Assembly (NCBI RefSeq): GCF_003751265.1
Contig: NZ_RJKN01000001.1
Span: forward strand, 248,001-312,000
Direction: 5' to 3'
Origin: Pseudokineococcus lusitanus
GTDB taxonomy: Bacteria; Actinomycetota; Actinomycetes; Actinomycetales; Quadrisphaeraceae
Length of the DNA: 64,000 nt
Shown: piece after piece, positions 58,991 through 64,000 of the stretch
Numbering within the stretch: position 1 is the first letter of the stretch
How the letters are laid out: each line of letters opens with the position of its first letter
The notes under the pieces: generated by a model
What the model saw: the letters and a program-made list of their open reading frames with translations, nothing else
What the model was told of the DNA's origin: nothing
Databases searched by the model: none
Position numbers and translations under genes: made by a program

Positions 58991-60033
58991 CAGCGCAGGG
59001 CGCCCAGCACCCGCTCGACGTCGGAGTCGTCGTTCCACAGGTGGAAGGCGAGGCGGACGGCGCCCGCCCGGGCCACGGCCGTGACCCCCGCGGCGGCGAG
59101 GCGCTCGAGGGCGTGGCCGTCGGCGTCCGGGACGGCGACGACGGCGCGCCCCGCGGGCGGCAGGTCGAGCCCGGCGAGGACGGCGTCGGCCAGGCGGGCG
59201 TCGTGGTCGCGGACCTCGGCGACGTCGAGCCCGTCGTACAGCTCGAGCGCCGGGACGGCCCCCGCCCACGGCAGCCACGCGGGCGAGACGTCGAAGCGCC
59301 GCGCGTCCTGCGCGAGCGCCATGCCGGGCCCGTACACCGAGCCCCAGACGTCCTCGCCGGCGTACCAGCCGGCCGCCACCGGCAGCAGACGCTCCTGCCA
59401 CGACGGCGCGACGGTCGTGAAGCAGACGCCGCGCGGCGCGCCGAGCCACTTGTAGGCGGCGGTCACGGTGAGGTCGTGGAGCCCGGCGTCGACGGGCCAC
59501 CAGCCCGCGGCCTGCGTGAGGTCGCACAGCGTCGCCGCGCCGACCCTGGCCGCCGCGGCGCGGACCGCGTCGTCGTCGGCCACGGCGCCGTCGGAGGACT
59601 GCACGAGGCTGTAGGCGACGAGGTCGCAGCCCTCGGCGACGGCGTCGGCCAGGCCCGCCAGCGGCACCTGCCGCACGACGAGCCCGCGCCGCTCGGCGTG
59701 GACGAGGAAGGGGAAGACGACGGAGGTGAAGTCGCCCTCGGGGACGACGACCCGGGCGCCGTCGGGCAGCGAGGCCGCGACGGCGCCCACGGCCACCGAC
59801 GCCTGCGAGCCCACGGCCACGCGGTCCGCGGGGACGCCGACGAGCCGGGCGAAGAGCTCCCGTGCCCGGCCGACGACGGCGTCGTAGCCCGGCGCCGTGG
59901 CCCGGCCGGCCGCCCACTCGTCGAGGGCCGCCACCATCGCCGTGCGGACGGCTCGGCTCGGCAGGCCCAGCGTCGCCGCGTTGCAGTAGCCGGGGACGTG
60001 CTCGAAGGCGGCGCGGGCGCGGGCGAGGTCCAT
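58990..60033 (-). CDS. class V aminotransferase / cysteine-desulfurase-like PLP enzyme
   Basis: 347 residues, fold-type I. PYCNAATLGLPS-like opening (VPGYCNAATLGLPS), VAVGSQASVAVGAVAASL, the cofactor Asp in ATLCDLTQAAGWWPVD, and the Schiff-base Lys in AAYKWLGAPRGVCF (about 193-206). The catalytic Cys loop of cysteine desulfurases is absent, which points to kynureninase- or isopenicillin-N-epimerase-like members. ATG with GGGGGAG 9 nt upstream. The stop falls at the end of the 41-bp array. Substrate not predictable. Confidence 0.83.
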   Translation of the reverse strand: MDLARARAAFEHVPGYCNAATLGLPSRAVRTAMVAALDEWAAGRATAPGYDAVVGRARELFARLVGVPADRVAVGSQASVAVGAVAASLPDGARVVVPEGDFTSVVFPFLVHAERRGLVVRQVPLAGLADAVAEGCDLVAYSLVQSSDGAVADDDAVRAAAARVGAATLCDLTQAAGWWPVDAGLHDLTVTAAYKWLGAPRGVCFTTVAPSWQERLLPVAAGWYAGEDVWGSVYGPGMALAQDARRFDVSPAWLPWAGAVPALELYDGLDVAEVRDHDARLADAVLAGLDLPPAGRAVVAVPDADGHALERLAAAGVTAVARAGAVRLAFHLWNDDSDVERVLGALR

Positions 60034-60116
60034 GCCCCGATGCTCCCCCACGTCGCGGTCTCCCCCGTCCACGCCGGGAGGGGCGACCGCCGCCGGGCCG
60101 CGGGAGGCCTCGCCGC

Positions 60117-62192
60117 CTACGCCGTCTCGTCCTCCGCCGTACGCGCGGCGGCGTCCAGCCGGCGGAGCGCGGCGAGGACGACGTCCTTGTCGCTCGTCGC
60201 CCACAGCGGCGGGAGGCTCGCGCGCAGGAAGCCGCCGTACCGCGCGGTCGCCAGCCGCGGGTCGAGGACGGCGACGACGCCGCGGTCCCCCGTCGACCGG
60301 ACGAGCCGCCCCGCGCCCTGGGCGAGCCGCAGCGCCGCGTGCTGCGCCGACACGGCGAGGAAGCCGTTGCCGCCGCCGCGGGAGACCGCCTCGGCGCGGG
60401 CCGACAGCAGGGGGTCGTCGGGACGGGGGAAGGGGATGCGGTCGATCGTCACGAGCTGGCAGGACGGCCCCGGCACGTCCACCCCCTGCCACAGCGACAG
60501 CGTGCCGACGAGGACGCTCGACGGGTCCGCGGCGAACTCGCGCACGAGCGTGGGGGTCACGTCGTCGCCCTGGCAGAGGACGGGGACGTCGAGCCGCTCG
60601 CGCAGCACCTCGGCCGCCGCCTCCGCGGCCCGGCGCGACGAGAAGAGCCCCAGCGTGCGGCCGCCCGCGGCCCGCACCAGCTCGGTCACCTCGTCGAGGA
60701 CCGGTGACCCGGCGCCCTCGCGCCCCGGGGCGGGCAGGTGGCGCGCGAGGTAGAGGATCCCCTGGCGGGGGTAGTCGAAGGGGCTGCCGACGTCGAGCTG
60801 CTCCCACGCCGGGCCGCCCGCGGAGGGCGGGGACTGCAGCCCCACCGACTGCGCCGCCCCCGTGAACGAGCCGCCCGTCGTCAACGTCGCGGACGTGAGG
60901 ACGACCGTCCGCTCGGCGAAGAGGGCCTCGCGCAGGAGCCCCGACACCGACAGCGGCGCGACGTGGAGGACCCGCCGTGCCGCGGACGGCACGGAGGACA
61001 GGTCGGACACGGACAGCCACAGCACGTCGCGCTCCGAGCCGCCGGCCATCCGCTCCGCGACCTCGTGGACCTCGCCGACGGCGGCGCGGGCCATCGTGAG
61101 GGCCCCCTGCTGCGCGTCGGTCGGCCGCTCCCCCGGCTGCGGCTTGATCTGCCCGGTGAGCTCGCGGGCGGCGTCGCGGACCGACAGCACCGCGAGGTGG
61201 ACCAGCTCGGGCAGCCCGCGCGGGAAGCGCCCCTCGGCCGCGTCGACGAGCGCGACGCCGAGGTCGTCCGCCGCGGCCTCGAGGCGACCGGTGTCGCTGC
61301 CCGCCTGCCGCGCCCGGCTCGCCGCGGCGGACACGGAGGCGGGGCTCAGCTGGGCCGAGACGGCGGAGGTGACGCGGTCGGCCAGCTCGTGCGCCTCGTC
61401 GACGACGAGCGCGTCGTGCTCGGGGAGGATCTGGCGGCCCTCGACGGAGTCGACGGCGAGCAGGGCGTGGTTGGTGACGACGACGTCCACCTCGCGCGCC
61501 CGCTCGCGCGCGCCCTCGCTGAAGCAGTCCTCCGCCTGCGGGCAGCGGGTGGCGCCGAGGCACTCGCGGGCGCCGACGGACACCTGGCGCCACGCGGCCT
61601 CGCTGACGCCGGGGACGAGGTCGTCCCGGTCCCCCGTGGCCGTGGTCCCGGCCCACTCGCGCAGGCGGACGACCTCCTTGCCGAGCCGGGACCCGGCGCC
61701 GCCGCCCCCGCCGACGGTCCGGCCGGGCAGCGGCGCGGGCGCGTCGAAGAGGGCGGGCTCCTCCGGGAAGCCGCCCTCGAGCTTGTGCAGGCAGAGGTGG
61801 TTGGCGCGCCCCTTGACCACCTGCCACGTGAGCTTGCGGCCGAGGAGCGGCTCCAGGGCGTCGGCGAGCCGGGGGAGGTCCCGGGCGGCCACCTGGTTCT
61901 GCAGCGCGAGGGTGGCCGTCGAGACGACGACCGGCCCCTTCCCCGCCACGGCACGGCGCGCGAGCGGTACGAGGTAGGCCAGCGACTTGCCGGTGCCCGT
62001 GCCCGCCTGGACGAGGAGGTGCTCGCGGGTCGCGAGGGCGGCGTCGACGGCCCGGGCCATGACGTGCTGGCCGTCGCGCCGGGACCCGCCCAGCGTGGCG
62101 ACCGCCGCGGACAGCAGCGCGTCGACGTCGGGGGCCTCGGCGCCGCCGGACGCCCCCCTCGGGCCGGCGGTGCTGCGGGGCGTGCTCGTCAC
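60117..62192 (-). CDS. dinG: DinG/XPD-like ATP-dependent helicase
   Basis: 691 residues. SF2 motifs: VQAGTGTGKSLAYLVPLAR (Walker A, about 42-60), VVSTATLALQNQ, VVTNHALLAVD, VVDEAHELAD (DEAH), VVLTSATLTTGG, LFSSRRAAEAAAEVL, GTLSLWQGVDVPG and QGAGRLVRSTGDRG. The four-cysteine Fe-S cluster region is NHLCLH..., ARECLGATRCPQAEDCF. Unwinds forked or R-loop DNA, 5'-3'. GTG 6 nt after TACCCT, so leaderless. No SOS box was found at its start. Neighbours udgX and hflX fit a genome-maintenance block. Confidence 0.9.
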   Translation of the reverse strand: MTSTPRSTAGPRGASGGAEAPDVDALLSAAVATLGGSRRDGQHVMARAVDAALATREHLLVQAGTGTGKSLAYLVPLARRAVAGKGPVVVSTATLALQNQVAARDLPRLADALEPLLGRKLTWQVVKGRANHLCLHKLEGGFPEEPALFDAPAPLPGRTVGGGGGAGSRLGKEVVRLREWAGTTATGDRDDLVPGVSEAAWRQVSVGARECLGATRCPQAEDCFSEGARERAREVDVVVTNHALLAVDSVEGRQILPEHDALVVDEAHELADRVTSAVSAQLSPASVSAAASRARQAGSDTGRLEAAADDLGVALVDAAEGRFPRGLPELVHLAVLSVRDAARELTGQIKPQPGERPTDAQQGALTMARAAVGEVHEVAERMAGGSERDVLWLSVSDLSSVPSAARRVLHVAPLSVSGLLREALFAERTVVLTSATLTTGGSFTGAAQSVGLQSPPSAGGPAWEQLDVGSPFDYPRQGILYLARHLPAPGREGAGSPVLDEVTELVRAAGGRTLGLFSSRRAAEAAAEVLRERLDVPVLCQGDDVTPTLVREFAADPSSVLVGTLSLWQGVDVPGPSCQLVTIDRIPFPRPDDPLLSARAEAVSRGGGNGFLAVSAQHAALRLAQGAGRLVRSTGDRGVVAVLDPRLATARYGGFLRASLPPLWATSDKDVVLAALRRLDAAARTAEDETA

Positions 62193-62198
62193 CCCCCG

Positions 62199-62204
62199 AG
62201 GGTA
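62199..62204 (-). promoter_or_regulatory. -10 hexamer of the leaderless dinG-like gene
   Basis: TACCCT on the minus strand, exactly 6 nt before the GTG at 62192. Confidence 0.5.
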
Positions 62205-62257
62205 GGCGCCCCGTCGGGGCGCCCCGGGCCGCGTCCACAGGCCCCGACGACGGCAAC

Positions 62258-62283
62258 GGCCCCGCACCCGGGGGTGCGGGGCC
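62258..62283 (-). terminator. terminator of hflX
   Basis: 12-bp arms GGCCCCGCACCC / GGGTGCGGGGCC around a 2-nt centre, 19 bp past the hflX stop. Confidence 0.75.
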
Positions 62284-62301
62284 GCGGCCGGGGCGGACGG
62301 C

Positions 62302-63858
62302 TCAGACGGCCGTGCGCGCGCCCTCGAGCTGGGCCGCGAGGTGCTCGCCGACACGGGCGCGCAGCCGCGTGCCCTCGGCGGTGTGCTCCTCCTCGAGGAC
62401 CTCCCCGTCCACGTGGACCCGGGAGACGAGGTCGCCCCGCGTGTAGGGGACGACGACGTCGACGTCGACCTGCGGGCGCGGCAGCCGCTCGGCGACGATC
62501 TCCCGCAGCTCCTCGAGCCCCTCGCCCGTGCGCGCCGAGACGACGACGGCCCCGGGCAGCCGCGAGCGCAGCCGCGCCACGGTCTCCGGCGTCGCGAGGT
62601 CGGCCTTGTTGAGGACGACGAGCTCCGGCACGTCGAGGGCGCCGACGTCGGCGAGGACCTCGCGGACCGCGGCGACCTGGCCCTCGGGGTCGACGTCCGA
62701 GGCGTCGACGACGTGGAGCACGAGGTCGGCGCCCTGCACCTCCTCCAGCGTCGAGCGGAACGCCTCGACGAGCTGGGTGGGCAGGTGCCGGACGAAGCCG
62801 ACCGTGTCCGCGAGGACCATCTCCCGGCCGTCCGGCGTGCGCGAGCGCCGCACCGTCGGGTCGAGCGTGGCGAAGAGCGCGTCCTCGACGAGCACGCCCG
62901 CCCCGGTGAGGCGGTTGAGCAGGCTCGACTTGCCGGCGTTCGTGTAGCCGGCGATGGCCACCGACGGCACGCCGCCGGCGGTCCGCCGCGAGCGCTTGGT
63001 CTCCCGGGCGGGCGCCATCTCCTTGATCTGGCGGCGCAGCCGCGCCATCCGGGTGCGGATGCGGCGCCGGTCGAGCTCGATCTTCGTCTCGCCGGGGCCT
63101 CGGGAGCCGATGCCGGCACCGGCGGCCACGCGGCCACCGGCCTGGCGGGACATCGACTCGCCCCAGCCGCGCAGGCGCGGCAGCAGGTACTCGAGCTGGG
63201 CCAGCTCGACCTGCGCCTTGCCCTCCTTGGACTTCGCGTGCTGGGCGAAGATGTCGAGGATCAGGGCGGTCCGGTCGATGACCTTGACGCCGACGATGTC
63301 CTCGAGGCCGCGGCGCTGGGACGGCGACAGCTCGCCGTCGCAGACGACCGTGTCGGCGCCCGTGGTGGCCACGACCTCCTTGAGGTCTGCCGCCTTGCCG
63401 GAGCCGAGGAAGGTCGCCGGGTCCGGCGTCGGACGGCGCTGGAGGACGCCGTCGAGCACCGCGGAGCCCGCCGTCTCGGCGAGGGCGGCCAGCTCGCGCA
63501 GGGAGGCCTCGGCCTCCTCGACGCTCGCCGAGGTCCACAGGCCGGCGAGGACGACGCGCTCCAGGCGCAGCTGCCGGTACTCGACCTCGGTGACGTCGCG
63601 CAGCTCGGAGGAGTGGCTCCCGAGGCCGCCGACGCGGCGCAGCGCCTGCCGCTCGGCGAGGTCGAGCTGGTCGCCGTCCCAGTCGAGGTCGGCGGGCCCG
63701 GCGTCGCCGTGGCGGGCGAGGATGCGGGTGACGGCGTCGGCACGGTCGGCACGGGGCGCGGCGGGAGCAGCGGTGCTCCCGCGGCCGACGACGTCGTCGG
63801 GGGTCGCGGGCGCGGCGACGTCGGTGGTGGTCACGACGGTCTGGGTGGCGGGCGTCAT
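62302..63858 (-). CDS. hflX: ribosome-associated GTPase HflX
   Basis: 518 residues. N-terminal HflX domain with LAETAGSAVLDGVLQRRPTPDPATFLGSGKAADL and SPSQRRGLEDIVGVKVIDRTALILDIFAQHAKSKEGKAQVELAQLEYLLPRLRG, then the linker GSRGPGETKIELDRRRIRTR. The Obg-like G domain has G1 GYTNAGKSSLLNRL, G3 DTVGFVRHLPTQLVEAFRSTL and G4 NKAD. Splits stalled or heat-stressed 70S ribosomes. ATG with AGGAGA 4-5 nt upstream. About 90 residues before the domain form a leader that is longer than in E. coli. Ends at a clear terminator. Confidence 0.95.
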   Translation of the reverse strand: MTPATQTVVTTTDVAAPATPDDVVGRGSTAAPAAPRADRADAVTRILARHGDAGPADLDWDGDQLDLAERQALRRVGGLGSHSSELRDVTEVEYRQLRLERVVLAGLWTSASVEEAEASLRELAALAETAGSAVLDGVLQRRPTPDPATFLGSGKAADLKEVVATTGADTVVCDGELSPSQRRGLEDIVGVKVIDRTALILDIFAQHAKSKEGKAQVELAQLEYLLPRLRGWGESMSRQAGGRVAAGAGIGSRGPGETKIELDRRRIRTRMARLRRQIKEMAPARETKRSRRTAGGVPSVAIAGYTNAGKSSLLNRLTGAGVLVEDALFATLDPTVRRSRTPDGREMVLADTVGFVRHLPTQLVEAFRSTLEEVQGADLVLHVVDASDVDPEGQVAAVREVLADVGALDVPELVVLNKADLATPETVARLRSRLPGAVVVSARTGEGLEELREIVAERLPRPQVDVDVVVPYTRGDLVSRVHVDGEVLEEEHTAEGTRLRARVGEHLAAQLEGARTAV

Positions 63859-64000
63859 GGTCTCCTGCGGTGTCGGTGCGGGCGGTGCGCGCCGGGCGGG
63901 GTGGCCCGGTCGGTGCCCACTGTCCCTGCCAACGGCCGCGGGCGCGAGGATGTTTCCCCGGCCCGGCCCGCCGGGGCGCCGTCCGCCGCGGCCGAGGGAG
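63859..64000. other. hflX upstream region
   Basis: 142 bp with the ribosome site next to hflX and a weak GACAGT hexamer on the minus strand at 63924-63919. No complete gene is visible before the right edge. Confidence 0.5.

Overview
The window is chromosomal DNA of a very high-GC (well over 70%) actinobacterium. GTG starts are common, coding density is about 95%, and the gene content is actinobacterial: a mycobacterial-type SodA, a lexA/LysM divergent pair with SOS boxes of the TCGAAC-N4-GTTCGA type, UdgX, a ChaB/Rho-N protein, HVA1 and DUF3072 stress proteins, and a mycothiol-dependent-type DinB_2 protein. No rRNA, tRNA, insertion sequence, phage gene or CRISPR array was seen. The genus cannot be fixed from this sequence alone.

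Left part (1-10.8 kb, minus strand): the conserved actinobacterial segregation and ribosome block, in transcription order xerD, a tandem pair of TupA-like ATP-grasp genes, parA, scpA, scpB, rluB, aroH, tyrA, cmk and a plsC-like acyltransferase cut by the window edge. Most junctions are 4-bp GTGA overlaps, so translation is probably coupled. A 41-bp-period tandem repeat fills the cmk/tyrA gap. From 10.8 to 20 kb come an AAA+ ATPase, arfB, a spermidine-synthase-like protein, a zinc alcohol dehydrogenase, a RecQ helicase fused to a phosphoribosyltransferase-like domain, an epimerase, a DinB_2 protein and a GNAT acetyltransferase.

Middle part (20-46 kb): a GH26-like lipoprotein, an atypical SDR, serA, an exported amidase, a GAF regulator followed by an AldB/ExaC-type aldehyde dehydrogenase and its DUF779 partner, a lipoprotein, a phosphodiesterase with a second RecQ, and a stress group (sodA, ChaB/Rho-N, DUF3072). 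Next is a three-gene overlapping operon of S9 peptidase, YbdK-type ligase and circularly permuted ATP-grasp, a candidate small-peptide system. Then come an amine-oxidase-like flavoprotein, HVA1, an MFS exporter, a 2'-5' RNA ligase, a sirtuin, an exported glycerophosphodiesterase and a HATPase.

Right part (46-64 kb): a DUF1540 metal-binding protein and an asymmetric ABC exporter pair flanked by two weak iron-box-like sites. A NUC1 nuclease is divergent from a trypsin-like protease that is followed by a stand-alone 81-residue protein resembling protease-family N-terminal domains. After an esterase, nrdR and a purine permease comes a DNA-damage block: LysM protein and lexA sharing a divergent region with three SOS boxes, then udgX, and further on a DinG/XPD-like helicase and hflX.

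Two organisation principles recur. Many solitary or first genes have no Shine-Dalgarno sequence and carry a TANNNT-like hexamer exactly 6-8 nt before the start codon, which indicates leaderless transcripts. Convergent or terminal genes end at strong GC-rich hairpins.
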